Shown here in pieces: positions 1 to 8,236 of a stretch of 64,000 bases of DNA (position 1 is its first letter; every line of letters starts with the position of its first letter). The notes below the pieces were generated by a model. That model was not told the origin of the DNA and ran no database searches. It saw only the letters and a list, made by a program, of their open reading frames with translations. Source of the stretch: Streptomyces collinus Tu 365 (GTDB lineage: Bacteria > Actinomycetota > Actinomycetes > Streptomycetales > Streptomycetaceae); contig NC_021985.1 in assembly GCF_000444875.1 (NCBI RefSeq), positions 4,360,170-4,424,169 on the forward strand, given 5' to 3'. The translations under genes and the position numbers were made by a program.

Positions 1-399
1 CTCGCGCAGGTGGTGGAGATCGACAGCGCCGGGACCGGCGGCTGGCACGAGGGGGAGGGCGCCGACCCGCGCACCGTCGCGGTCCTCGGCGAGCACGGCT
101 ACGGCACCGCGCACACCGCGCGCCGCTTCCAGCCGTCCTGGTTCGCCGACCGCGATCTGGTGGTCGCTCTGGACACCGGACATCTGAAGGCCCTGCGACG
201 GCTCGCGGCCGGCGAGGAGGACACCCGCAAGGTGCGTCTGCTGCGCTCGTACGATCCCGCGGCCGGTGACGACCTCGACGTGCCGGACCCGTACTACGGG
301 GGCCTCGACGGCTTCGAGGAGTGTCTTGCGATGGTGGAGGAGGCGAGCACCGGCCTGCTCGCCGCTGTACGGGAACGACTGGAGGGACGGGCCGCATGA
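1..399 (+). CDS. ptpA: Low-molecular-weight protein tyrosine phosphatase, C-terminal part
   Basis: The gene enters from the left edge, so the N-terminal CX5R catalytic loop is missing. The visible part is a cytoplasmic LMW phosphotyrosine phosphatase: it has the SAGTGGWHEG segment, the ARRF loop, and the DVPDPYYGG loop, whose first DP aspartate is the family's general acid. The C-terminal helix (FEECLAMVEEA) also fits. These enzymes remove phosphate from tyrosine in small substrates and proteins; the Streptomyces PtpA affects secondary metabolism. The stop overlaps the start of the next gene as ATGA, so the two are probably translationally coupled. The family is clear; PtpA orthology is inferred from the context. 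Confidence 0.88.
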   Translation, partial: LAQVVEIDSAGTGGWHEGEGADPRTVAVLGEHGYGTAHTARRFQPSWFADRDLVVALDTGHLKALRRLAAGEEDTRKVRLLRSYDPAAGDDLDVPDPYYGGLDGFEECLAMVEEASTGLLAAVRERLEGRAA

Positions 400-1544
400 G
401 CGACGCCACCAAGGACGCGGGCCACATCGGCGACGGCACGCGCGCGGTACGGGCCGGGCTGCCCGAGCCGGTCAAGCACGAGCCGACCCTGCCGGGGCCG
501 GTCTTCGCCGCCCACTTCCACCTGCCCGGCGACGTGACGGGACCGTACTCCTACGGCCGGGACGACAACCCCACCTGGACGCTGCTGGAGCGTGCCATCG
601 GTGAGCTGGAGGCGCCCGGACGGGACGACGTCGAGACGCTGGTGTTCGCCTCCGGCATGGCGGCGATCTCCTCGGTGCTGTTCTCGCAGCTGCGCGCCGG
701 CGACGCCGTCGTGCTGCCCTCCGACGGCTACCAGGTGCTGCCACTGGTCCGCGCCCAGCTGGAGGCGTACGGCATCGAGGTGCGCACCGCTCCCACCGGC
801 GGCGACGCCCAGCTGGAGGTCCTCGACGGCGCGCGCCTGCTGTGGATCGAGTCGCCGTCCAACCCGGGGCTCGACGTGTGCGACATCCGGCGGCTGGCGG
901 AGGCGGCGCACGCGCGCGGTGTCCTGGTGGCGGTGGACAACACGCTCGCCACCCCGCTCGGGCAGCGCCCGCTGGAGCTGGGCGCCGACTTCTCGGTGGC
1001 CAGCGGTACCAAGCAGCTGACCGGGCACGGTGACGTGCTGCTGGGCTACGTGGCCGGGCGCGACGCGGAGGCGATGGCCGCCGTACGCCGCTGGCGCAAG
1101 ATCGTCGGTGCGATCGCCGGACCCATGGAGGCCTGGCTCGCGCATCGCTCCATCGCCACCCTCACGCTGCGGGTCGATCGGCAGAACGCGACGGCCCTCG
1201 TCCTCGCCGAGGCGCTGCGCCAGCGGCCCGAGGTGTCCGGGCTGCGCCACCCGGGACTGCCCGGCGACCCCTCGCACAAGGTCGCCTCGCAGCAGATGCG
1301 CCGCTATGGCTGCGTGGTCTCCTTCACGCTTCCCACGCGTGCGCGTGCCGAGCGTTTCCTTGAGGCACTGCGCCTGGTGGAGGACGCGACGAGCTTCGGC
1401 GGCGTGCGGTCCACGGCCGAGCGCCGCGCCCGCTGGGGCGGGGACCCCGTCCCGGAGGGCTTCATCCGCCTGTCCGTCGGCGCCGAGGACCCCGAGGACC
1501 TGGTGGCGGACGTGCTGCGGGCACTGGACGAGTCGGCACAGTGA
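396..1544 (+). CDS. Cystathionine gamma-lyase/synthase-type PLP enzyme
   Basis: A 382-residue fold-type I PLP enzyme of the Cys/Met metabolism family. It carries the SYGRDDNPTW segment near the N terminus, the phosphate-binding FASGMAAIS segment, the D-N segment VAVDNTLATP, and the PLP-lysine motif SGTKQLTGHG with lysine near residue 206. Members cleave or form the C-S bond of cystathionine or related thioethers; the exact reaction cannot be told by eye. The start was placed at the ATG that overlaps the preceding stop; the frame is open further upstream but lies inside the phosphatase gene. A role in transsulfuration is likely; the link to the phosphatase is unexplained. Confidence 0.88.
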   Translation: MSDATKDAGHIGDGTRAVRAGLPEPVKHEPTLPGPVFAAHFHLPGDVTGPYSYGRDDNPTWTLLERAIGELEAPGRDDVETLVFASGMAAISSVLFSQLRAGDAVVLPSDGYQVLPLVRAQLEAYGIEVRTAPTGGDAQLEVLDGARLLWIESPSNPGLDVCDIRRLAEAAHARGVLVAVDNTLATPLGQRPLELGADFSVASGTKQLTGHGDVLLGYVAGRDAEAMAAVRRWRKIVGAIAGPMEAWLAHRSIATLTLRVDRQNATALVLAEALRQRPEVSGLRHPGLPGDPSHKVASQQMRRYGCVVSFTLPTRARAERFLEALRLVEDATSFGGVRSTAERRARWGGDPVPEGFIRLSVGAEDPEDLVADVLRALDESAQ

Positions 1545-1571
1545 CCGCCCCGGGCCGCCCGCCGGTGCTGC

Positions 1572-1610
1572 GGGCGGTCCGAACCTCCCCCCTCGTGGCT
1601 CGGACCGCCC
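1572..1610 (+). terminator. Hairpin after the cystathionine lyase gene
   Basis: A 10-bp perfect inverted repeat (GGGCGGTCCG / CGGACCGCCC) with a 19-nt loop lies 27 bp after the stop codon. There is no U-tract, which is usual for Streptomyces terminators. Confidence 0.55.
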
Positions 1611-1756
1611 CGGTTCCGCGCGCGAAGAACCGCGCGAACAAGGCTAGTTGACTGTCTGTCAGTGTCCAATCACGCTAGCGACAGAGACCTATCGACTTAT
1701 TTATAGTTGGGGGCCTGCCCGGGGCCTGAGGAGGCAGGGAAAGGGGAGGGCGTGCC

Positions 1757-2662
1757 ATGGACGTGGCCTTGCTGCGCACCTTCGTCACCGTGCACCGGGC
1801 TGGTTCCTTCACCCGCGCCGCCGCCCTGCTGGGACTCTCCCAGCCCGCCGTCACCTCCCAGATCCGCACGCTGGAGCGCCAGCTCGGCCGCCCGCTGTTC
1901 CTGCGGCGGGCCCGTGGGGTGACGCCGACGACCATCGGCGACGAACTGGCCCACAAGGCCGCCCCCCACCTCGACGCCCTGGTCGAGATAGCCGAGCGGG
2001 GCCTGGACGATGAGTCCTCGTTACGCACCCTGCATCTCGCCGGCCCGCCGGAGTTCACCGCCGAGCGCGCCCTTCCCGCCCTGACCGAACTCACCGGCGA
2101 CGACGGCCGGGGCTTCGCCCTGCGCGCCTCCTTCGGGACCGCGGAGGAGACGTTGGAGGGGCTGGCGGCCGGCCACCACGACCTGGCCATCAGCACCGTC
2201 AGGCCGCGCGGCGCCCTGCTCACCGCCACCGCGCTGTGCGACGAGGAGCACATGCTGGTCGCCGCCCCGCGCTGGGCCGAGCGGATCGGCCCGGCAGCGC
2301 TGCGTCTCAAGGGGGCGGCCGCCCTGGAGAACCTGCCCGTCGTGGAGGTCCACGAGTCGCTGCCCTTCGTCTCGCGCTACTGGGCGTCCGTCTTCGACGC
2401 GCGCCCGGCGGCCTCGGGCACGGTCATCGTCCCCGACCTGCGCGCGGTGCTCGCCTGCGCCGTCGCGGGCGCCGGGCTGACGGTACTGCCCCGCTATCTG
2501 TGCGCCCCGGCCCTGGAGCGCGGCGACATCGTGACCCTGCACGATCCCGCGGTTCCGCCGCTGCGCACGTACTTCCTCGCGGTACGCGCCGGGACGCTCG
2601 CCATGCCGCACATCGCCCGGGCCCACGAGTGGCTCCAGCAGGCCGCGACGGGCTGGAGCTGA
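1757..2662 (+). CDS. LysR-family transcriptional regulator with a TTA codon
   Basis: A 301-residue LysR regulator. The N-terminal helix-turn-helix (SFTRAAALLGLSQPAVTSQI, about residues 16-35) is followed by the linker helix LERQLGRPLF and a periplasmic-binding-like effector domain to the C terminus. ATG follows an AGGGAAAGGGGAGGG purine stretch. Codon 89 (bases 2021-2023) is TTA, the only TTA leucine codon I found in the large genes of this window; in Streptomyces TTA codons depend on the bldA tRNA, so expression may be tied to development. A TATAGT-like -10 lies at 1702-1707. The neighbours are not divergent, so targets are not evident. Confidence 0.93.
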   Translation: MDVALLRTFVTVHRAGSFTRAAALLGLSQPAVTSQIRTLERQLGRPLFLRRARGVTPTTIGDELAHKAAPHLDALVEIAERGLDDESSLRTLHLAGPPEFTAERALPALTELTGDDGRGFALRASFGTAEETLEGLAAGHHDLAISTVRPRGALLTATALCDEEHMLVAAPRWAERIGPAALRLKGAAALENLPVVEVHESLPFVSRYWASVFDARPAASGTVIVPDLRAVLACAVAGAGLTVLPRYLCAPALERGDIVTLHDPAVPPLRTYFLAVRAGTLAMPHIARAHEWLQQAATGWS

Positions 2663-2714
2663 GGTGACCGTCCGGCGCTTCACGCATCGCGCTCGCCCGG
2701 TGGCGCCTCGCGAT

Positions 2715-2728
2715 GTTTCACGTGGAAC
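2715..2728. promoter_or_regulatory. parS: Degenerate parS site
   Basis: GTTTCACGTGGAAC differs from the parS palindrome GTTTCACGTGAAAC at one base. It sits between the LysR and Nudix genes. Binding by ParB is plausible but weaker than at the perfect sites. Confidence 0.55.
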
Positions 2729-2749
2729 CAGCCGGGCCACATTTCTCCC

Positions 2750-3232
2750 ATGACCGTCCGACCCGTGGTCAAGCGCACCGCCCGTGCCGTTCTGCTGGAC
2801 GGTGACGACCTGATCCTGATCAAGCGCACCAAGCCCGGCGTCGATCCCTACTGGGTCACTCCCGGTGGCGGGGTCGAGCCCGAGGACCCGACCGTCGTCG
2901 ACGCCCTGCACCGCGAGGTGCACGAGGAACTCGGGGCCAAGATCATCGACGTCGTGCCCTGCTTCGTGGACACCGTGGAGCACATCGGCGACGACGGCGG
3001 CGCGACCGGCGTGAAGGTCCAGCACTTCTTCGTCTGCCGGCTGGAGTCCATGGACCCCGCCTTGCGTCACGGCCCCGAAGTGGAGGAACCCGCGGGCGAG
3101 TACGAGATCGTCCGGGTCCCGTTCACGCGGGTCGGGATCGCCTCCGTCCACCTCGTCCCGCTGTCGCTGCGGCACTACCTGGACGGCAACATCGAGGGTG
3201 TACGGGCGATGCACGCGCCTGACCTGGGGTAG
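2750..3232 (+). CDS. Nudix hydrolase
   Basis: A 160-residue single-domain Nudix protein. The catalytic box is visible as GGGVEPEDPTVVDALHREV followed by HEELGA; relative to the consensus GX5EX7REUXEEXGU there seem to be two extra residues before the REVHEELG core, which keeps the metal-binding glutamates. Such enzymes hydrolyse nucleoside diphosphates linked to another moiety; the substrate cannot be predicted here. No strong Shine-Dalgarno sequence precedes the ATG. The gene ends 7 bp from the convergent globin reductase gene, leaving almost no terminator space. Confidence 0.88.
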   Translation: MTVRPVVKRTARAVLLDGDDLILIKRTKPGVDPYWVTPGGGVEPEDPTVVDALHREVHEELGAKIIDVVPCFVDTVEHIGDDGGATGVKVQHFFVCRLESMDPALRHGPEVEEPAGEYEIVRVPFTRVGIASVHLVPLSLRHYLDGNIEGVRAMHAPDLG

Positions 3233-3239
3233 CCGGCGG

Positions 3240-4466
3240 TCAGTGCCGGGCGTCGAGCAGGTCCTCGACCGCGTCGTGCCGTATCCGTTCCCGCGGGATG
3301 CCGATGTCCCGCAGGACGTGGACGCCGCTGCGGATCATCCCGGGCGGTCCCGAGAGGTAGGCGTCGTACTCGCGCCAGGGGCCGTACTGCCGTACCGCGT
3401 CGGGCAGCCGCAACGGGGCCTGCCGATCGGTGACGGCCCGGACCGAGAGCCACGGGTGCTTCTCCCGGAGACCGAGCAGGGTGTCGATGTCGTACAGATC
3501 GTCGTCGGTTCGCGCACCGTAGAAGACCTCGACCGACCGGCGCCGGCCGTGCTCGGCCACGTCCTCGACGAGGGCCTTGACGGGCGCTATGCCGGTGCCG
3601 CCGCCCAGGCAGAGCAGCCCGCCGGCGGTGGTGTGGTCGACGGTCATCGAACCGGTCGGCGGGCCCAGCCGGATGACGTCTCCGGGCCGGGCACGGCGCA
3701 CCAGGGCGTGGGAGACCCAGCCGGCCGGGACGGCCTTCACGTGGAACGTCAGCAGCCCGTCCGGACGCGGCGCCGACGCGAAGGAGTAGTGCCGCCAGAC
3801 CCTCGGCCACCAAGAGGTCTCCACACCGGCGTACTGCCCGGCGAGGAAGGGGTACGGCCGGTCCGGGCGGACGGTGAGGACCGCGACGTCGGGGGTCCTG
3901 AGGTCGTGCGCGACGACCTCGGCCTGCCACCAGGCCGGCGCCCGCAGTTCGTCCGCCGCCGCGGCGTCGATCATCACCTGCGACATCGTCGTGTAGGCCC
4001 GCACCCAGGCGGCCTCGGTGTGCGCGTTCCAGATCCGGGCGGCGTACTGGCTCAGCGCCCCGATGAGGCATTCACCCACGGCCGGATAGTGCTCGGCGAG
4101 GGTGCCGTACTTCCGGTGGCCGCGGCCGAGGTTGCGCAGGTAGCCGACGAGCACGGGTGTGTCATCGAGGTGTTCGGCGGTGGTGAGCAGCGCCTTCAGC
4201 AGCCGGTCGCGCTGCACGTCCATCGCGGCCGGGAACAGCGGCCGCAGTTCGGGGTGGCGGACGAAGAGGAGGGCGTAGAAGTAGGAGGTGACCTCGTCGG
4301 CGACCGGGGCGATCTCGGCCATCGTGCGGCGGATGACGAGCGCGTCCGGCGACGCCCCTCCCCGGTCACCGTCCCGCGGCCGGGGAGCAGACGTCCGGTG
4401 CGGGGCGAACCAGCCCTCGCCGTCCGGTGTGCCGTCTCCCCCCGGCGTGGTGGTCGGAGCGTCCAT
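3240..4466 (-). CDS. Flavohemoprotein-like globin/FAD/NAD(P) reductase
   Basis: A 408-residue protein with the architecture of bacterial flavohemoglobins: an N-terminal extension of about 40 residues rich in G, D and P, a globin domain (about 45-170) with an SYFY segment for the distal tyrosine and GRGHRKYG for the proximal histidine (about H117), an FAD domain with RVWRHYSFASAPR, and an NAD domain with GGGTGIAP. The family oxidises nitric oxide to nitrate, or reduces other ligands, with NAD(P)H. The start is the ATG preceded by GAGGCGAGGG; a longer in-frame start 39 bp upstream lacks this. No NsrR-like operator was recognised upstream. Confidence 0.88.
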   Translation of the reverse strand: MDAPTTTPGGDGTPDGEGWFAPHRTSAPRPRDGDRGGASPDALVIRRTMAEIAPVADEVTSYFYALLFVRHPELRPLFPAAMDVQRDRLLKALLTTAEHLDDTPVLVGYLRNLGRGHRKYGTLAEHYPAVGECLIGALSQYAARIWNAHTEAAWVRAYTTMSQVMIDAAAADELRAPAWWQAEVVAHDLRTPDVAVLTVRPDRPYPFLAGQYAGVETSWWPRVWRHYSFASAPRPDGLLTFHVKAVPAGWVSHALVRRARPGDVIRLGPPTGSMTVDHTTAGGLLCLGGGTGIAPVKALVEDVAEHGRRRSVEVFYGARTDDDLYDIDTLLGLREKHPWLSVRAVTDRQAPLRLPDAVRQYGPWREYDAYLSGPPGMIRSGVHVLRDIGIPRERIRHDAVEDLLDARH

Positions 4467-4905
4467 GTGCCCTCGCCTCGAACGTCTTACGGTCGGTCTG
4501 CGCACCTGTGTCCGAAGGCACGCGCTTCTCCCCGTCGAGCGACCGGCCCGGGATGCCTCCCATCCCGTTCCGGACGTGAACCGGAGTCGACCCTACCGGC
4601 CGCCGTCCGGCGCACAAGTCCCGCCTCTCCGCCCGGGGCCGGGGACCCGGAGGCGCACGGTGTGCCCCTCTCAACTGCCGGATGTCCAAGCCCTTTTACG
4701 GCCCGGCACCGGTAGTGTGCCGGTGCCGGAACAGGCGGCCGGCCGGGACGGGCGGTCGCCGGGCCGGCCATGGCGCGAACCGGTACGGCAGCAAACGGAT
4801 TCCTGCCCCCGATCCGGGGCGGGATGCCATGGCGTGGCCAAAAGCATCCGCGTCCCCGGCCAAACAGGTGGACGCCGGGGGTGCCGGTCGGACAGCCTGA
4901 CCTGC
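4467..4905. other. 439-bp divergent intergenic region
   Basis: The gap separates the leftward flavohemoprotein gene from the rightward GNAT gene, so it must hold both promoters. I see no convincing gene in it. The most notable element is a perfect 10-bp hairpin at 4703-4729, listed separately. Confidence 0.6.
4703..4729. repeat. Perfect inverted repeat in a divergent promoter region
   Basis: CCGGCACCGG and CCGGTGCCGG are separated by TAGTGTG and preceded by CCCTTTTACGG. Between divergent genes it is more likely an operator or 5' leader structure than a terminator, though a stop for upstream antisense transcription is possible. Confidence 0.5.
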
Positions 4906-5772
4906 GTGCCGACTCCTTCACCCGCCGCTCTTCCCGTCCGCCGTCTGACGCTCCGCGATCTCCGCGCCTGCGCCGACCTGTCCGAGAACCGGGGGTGGCC
5001 ACGCGAGGAGCACAAGTGGGGTCTCCTCCTCACCGCGGGCAAGGGCCACGGCGTCGACGACCCGGACGGCGGGCTCGTCGCCGCCTGCGTCGTCACGGAG
5101 TACGGCACCTGGGACCGGACGGACCTCGGGGCCATCGGCATGGTCCTGGTGGCCGAGCGCCACGCCCGCCAGGGCATCGGACGCTCGCTGATGCGGCACG
5201 TCCTGGCGGCCATGGGCACCACCCCGCTGACGCTGCACGCCACCCCGAACGGACAGCCGCTCTACGAGGAGCTGGGCTTCAAGGTCACGGGCCGGGCGGA
5301 GATGCTGCGGGGGCGCTTCGTCCCCGGCGGGCGGGACGTGGAGGTGGCGACGCGAGCCGCCACGGCGGAGGACCTGCCCGCGATCCTGCGGCTGGACGAG
5401 GAAGTGTTCGGAGCCGACCGCACCCCTCTGATCGCCCGCCTGCCCGCGTTCGCCGACCAGTTGCGCGTTGCCGAGGACGGCGGCCGGATCACCGGCTATG
5501 CGGCCGCCTGGCCCAACGAGGACACCCATGTCGTCGGCCCGCTGATCGCCCGGGACACCGAGACGGCCAAGGCGCTCGTCGCCTCGCTCGCGGCCCACTC
5601 GGACCGCCCGCTGCGCACCGACGTCGACGTACGCCACGAGGAACTGCTGGCCTGGGCCAAGGAGCGGGGTCTGGCCTCCGTGGCCTTCAACGCCGTGATG
5701 ACCTACGGCATCACGGAGCTGCCGGGGGACTGGACGCGCAGGTTCGCGCCGCTCACGGTCGCCGCGGGCTGA
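4906..5772 (+). CDS. Tandem GNAT acetyltransferase
   Basis: A 288-residue protein with two GNAT-like halves. The N-terminal half has the acetyl-CoA loop (GMVLVAERHARQGIGRSL) and the ending TPNGQPLYEELGFK typical of GNAT. The C-terminal half, from about residue 145, resembles the second domain of YitH-type acetyltransferases (RLDEEVFGADR onward). The substrate is unknown. The GTG start was chosen because the domain begins directly after it (LPVRRLTLRDLRA), although no Shine-Dalgarno sequence is visible; upstream in-frame sequence looks non-coding. It converges on the HbpS-like gene across a strong hairpin. Confidence 0.82.
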   Translation: MPTPSPAALPVRRLTLRDLRACADLSENRGWPREEHKWGLLLTAGKGHGVDDPDGGLVAACVVTEYGTWDRTDLGAIGMVLVAERHARQGIGRSLMRHVLAAMGTTPLTLHATPNGQPLYEELGFKVTGRAEMLRGRFVPGGRDVEVATRAATAEDLPAILRLDEEVFGADRTPLIARLPAFADQLRVAEDGGRITGYAAAWPNEDTHVVGPLIARDTETAKALVASLAAHSDRPLRTDVDVRHEELLAWAKERGLASVAFNAVMTYGITELPGDWTRRFAPLTVAAG

Positions 5773-5793
5773 GCCGCCCGCCTCGACGCCGAA

Positions 5794-5823
5794 GCCGGTC
5801 ACCGCGCACGAGCGGTGACCGGC
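5794..5823. terminator. Bidirectional terminator hairpin
   Basis: GCCGGTCACCGC and GCGGTGACCGGC form a perfect 12-bp stem with a 6-nt loop between two convergent genes (stops at 5772 and 5845). Confidence 0.8.
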
Positions 5824-5844
5824 GTCGGGCTGGTAGCGGCCTGG

Positions 5845-6264
5845 TCAGACGAGCGCCCGGACGGCGGCGGCCGCGAAGCCGTGGTCCTGGTCGGGCGCGC
5901 CGCCGCCGACGCCGATCGCGCCGATCAGACGGCCGTCACGGTGCACGGGAAGGCCGCCGGCGATGAAGAGCAGGGGCCGGTCGAGGGCCGTGGGCAGCGT
6001 GTGGAAGGGGCCGCCGGGCTGGACGGCGTCGACGAGGTCGGCGGTGGCCGCGTCGAGCTGGAGCGCCGTGTAGGCCTTGCGGGTGCTGGTCTCGCCGGAG
6101 ATCAGCACGGCCCGGTCGTCCCGCCGGAAGGCGAGCAGGTGGCCGCCCGCGTCCAGGACGGTGACGCTGACGGTGACTCCGGCCTCGTCGGCCGCGCGGC
6201 GGGCCGTCGCGACGAGCAGTTCGGCGTCCTCAGTGGTCAGCGGGGCGACGGCGGTGGTGCTCAT
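5845..6264 (-). CDS. HbpS/GlcG-like (DUF336) protein
   Basis: A 139-residue protein of the GlcG/HbpS family, some members of which bind haem or degrade it. The signature fold is visible: TVSVTVLDAGGHLLAFRRDD, SGETSTRKAYTALQL, PLLFIAGGLPVHRDGRLIGA and IGVGGGAPDQDHGFA. No signal peptide is evident, unlike secreted HbpS, so it is likely cytoplasmic. The ATG follows AAGGAGAACG. It lies downstream of the MFS gene in the same orientation (152 bp gap), so co-transcription is possible but not shown. Ligand unknown. Confidence 0.85.
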   Translation of the reverse strand: MSTTAVAPLTTEDAELLVATARRAADEAGVTVSVTVLDAGGHLLAFRRDDRAVLISGETSTRKAYTALQLDAATADLVDAVQPGGPFHTLPTALDRPLLFIAGGLPVHRDGRLIGAIGVGGGAPDQDHGFAAAAVRALV

Positions 6265-6416
6265 GGGGCGTTCTCCTTGGTGCGGTGATGCGGGGGTTCG
6301 TCGGGGAATGCGCGGGACAGGGGTGAGGTGGCGGTGCCGGGGCCGGTCCGGGCTGTGCCGCGCCGGGTCCGGTCGACGGCCGGTGTGCGGGGCCGGACCG
6401 CGGGGTCCGGGTCGGC

Positions 6417-7625
6417 TCAGTGGTGGACGGGGGTGCGCTGTCCCGCCGGGGCGCCGGACGCCACCACGGCGCTCCGTGCCCCGTCGCGGCGTTCCAGGGC
6501 GGCCGAGAGGACGGCGAGGACCAGGGCGGACGCGGCGAGTGCGGCGCCGACCCAGTTCGGGGAGGTGTAGCCGAAGCCGGCCGCGATCACCATGCCGCCG
6601 AGCCAGGCGGACAGGGCGTTGCCGAGGTTGAAGGCGCCGATGTTCACGGCCGACGCGAGCGTCGGGGCGCCGTGCGCCTGGTCGAGGACGCGCTTCTGCA
6701 GGGGCGGCACGGTCGCGAAGCCGAGGGCGCCGATCAGGGCGATGGTCACGGCGGCCGCGATCTTGTTGTGCGCGGTGAGGGTGAACAGCGCGAGGACGAC
6801 GGCCAGGGCGCCCAGGGAGACGTACAGCATGGGCATCAGCGCGCGGTCGGCGAACCTGCCGCCGACGAGGTTGCCGCCGACCATGCCGAGGCCGAACAGG
6901 ACCAGCAGCCAGGTGACCGAGCCGTCGGCGAAGCCGGCCGTGTGGGTCATCATCGGGGCGATGTAGGTGATCGCCGCGAAGACGCCGCCGAAGCCGAGCA
7001 CGGTCATCGCCATGGCGAGCAGGACCTGTGTGTTCTTGAAGGCGGCCAGTTCGTGGCGCAGGTGGACGCCCTCGGGCCGGGGCAGGTCGGGCACCAGCCG
7101 GGCGATGCCGGCCAGGCCGACCAGGCCGAGGCCCGCCACGACGGCGAAGGTGACGCGCCAGCCGACGTGCTGACCGACGAGCGTGCCGAGCGGGACGCCG
7201 ATGACGTTGGCGACGGTGAGGCCGGTGAACATCATGGCGATGGCCCCGGCCTTCTTGTGGGGAGCCACCAGCTCGGCGGCGACGACGGAACCGATGCCGA
7301 AGAAGGCGCCGTGCGCGAGGGAGGCGATCACCCGTCCGATGAGCATGACCGAAAAGGCGGGTGCCACGGCGGAGAGCAGGTTCCCGGCGATGAACAGGCC
7401 CATGAGCAGCATCAGCATGCGTTTGCGCGGCACCTTGGTGCCGAGGACGGTCATCAGCGGGGCGCCGGCGACCACGCCGAGCGCGTAGCCGGTGACGAGC
7501 AGGCCCGCCGTCGGGATGGAGACCCCGAAGTCGCCCGCGACCTGGGGCAGCAAGCCCATGATCACGAACTCCGTGGTGCCGATTCCGAAGGCCCCGATCG
7601 CGAGGGCCAGAAGCGCGAGAGGCAT
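6417..7625 (-). CDS. MFS drug-efflux-type transporter (DHA1 family)
   Basis: A 402-residue membrane protein of about 12 segments. It begins MPLALLALAIGAFGIGTTEF and has the motif-A loop GTKVPRKRMLM between segments 2 and 3, and the motif-C-like GVPLGTLVGQHVGWR, as in sugar/arabinose and chloramphenicol-type exporters. I placed the start at the ATG preceded by GGAAGGTG; a GTG 51 bp upstream is possible. It is divergent from a MarR regulator and the two share a short region with a TTGCAG/CTGCAA repeat, so regulation by that MarR protein is the simplest inference. Substrate unknown. Confidence 0.9.
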   Translation of the reverse strand: MPLALLALAIGAFGIGTTEFVIMGLLPQVAGDFGVSIPTAGLLVTGYALGVVAGAPLMTVLGTKVPRKRMLMLLMGLFIAGNLLSAVAPAFSVMLIGRVIASLAHGAFFGIGSVVAAELVAPHKKAGAIAMMFTGLTVANVIGVPLGTLVGQHVGWRVTFAVVAGLGLVGLAGIARLVPDLPRPEGVHLRHELAAFKNTQVLLAMAMTVLGFGGVFAAITYIAPMMTHTAGFADGSVTWLLVLFGLGMVGGNLVGGRFADRALMPMLYVSLGALAVVLALFTLTAHNKIAAAVTIALIGALGFATVPPLQKRVLDQAHGAPTLASAVNIGAFNLGNALSAWLGGMVIAAGFGYTSPNWVGAALAASALVLAVLSAALERRDGARSAVVASGAPAGQRTPVHH

Positions 7626-7681
7626 GGGTGGGTACACCTTCCCAGACGATTGCAGGAGCGCTTTGCGTGCGTTCACAATAG

Positions 7682-7704
7682 TTGCAGACGCTGGCTAACT
7701 GCAA
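7682..7704. promoter_or_regulatory. Candidate MarR operator
   Basis: TTGCAG and CTGCAA form a perfect 6-bp inverted repeat with an 11-bp spacer, in the 143-bp gap between the divergent MFS and MarR genes. Overlapping AGTT/AACT arms are also present. Position and symmetry suit a shared MarR operator. Confidence 0.5.
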
Positions 7705-7768
7705 GCGCCGGATATTGCGGATGTGCTCTACCCTTGACTCAGCCGCTCCGGAACGGAGGAGAACGCCC

Positions 7769-8227
7769 ATGACAGCGACGGACCCCGCGCTCACCGCACT
7801 GGCCCAGGGCTGGTGCGCCCTCTCCCTGCTGCACGGGAGGATCGAGGCGCACATCGAGCGCGCCCTGCAGGGCGGGCACGACCTGAGCGTGCGCGAGTAC
7901 TCCCTGCTGGACGTGCTCAGCCGGCAGCACGACGGCGAGGGCGGTCATCTGCAGATGAAGCAGGTCGCCGACGCGGTGGTCCTGAGCCAGAGCGCCACCA
8001 CCCGCCTGGTGACCCGCCTGGAGGACCGCGGGCTGCTGGAGCGCTATCTGTGCCCCACCGACCGGCGCGGCATCTACACCAACGTCACCGAGGCCGGCCT
8101 GCGGCTGCTCGAGGAGGCGCGGCCGACCAACGACGCCGCCCTGCGCGAGGCCCTGGACGAAGCGGCGAAGGACGCCGAACTCGCCCCGCTGGTACGCGTC
8201 GTGGAGTCCCTGAACGTGCCCGCATAG
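7769..8227 (+). CDS. MarR-family transcriptional regulator
   Basis: A 152-residue winged-helix protein. The recognition segment is LQMKQVADAVVLSQSATTRLVTRLEDRGLLER, followed by the wing CPTDRRGIYTNVTEAGLRLL, which carries the DRR motif typical of MarR. Flanking helices would form the dimer interface. The start ATG is preceded by GGAACGGAGGAGAACG. Divergent transcription from an MFS exporter suggests that it represses the exporter and itself until a ligand binds. A GNAT gene follows 9 bp after its stop and may be in the same operon. Confidence 0.92.
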   Translation: MTATDPALTALAQGWCALSLLHGRIEAHIERALQGGHDLSVREYSLLDVLSRQHDGEGGHLQMKQVADAVVLSQSATTRLVTRLEDRGLLERYLCPTDRRGIYTNVTEAGLRLLEEARPTNDAALREALDEAAKDAELAPLVRVVESLNVPA

Positions 8228-8236
8228 AGTGCGGGC

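Noticed and set aside
3737..3748. TTCACGTGGAAC, parS-like
   Set aside because: It lacks the GT start and has another mismatch; it lies in the flavohemoprotein gene and is likely chance.
3198..4715. Long rightward frame opposite the flavohemoprotein gene
   Set aside because: High-GC antisense shadow without family motifs; the leftward gene has clear globin, FAD and NAD motifs.
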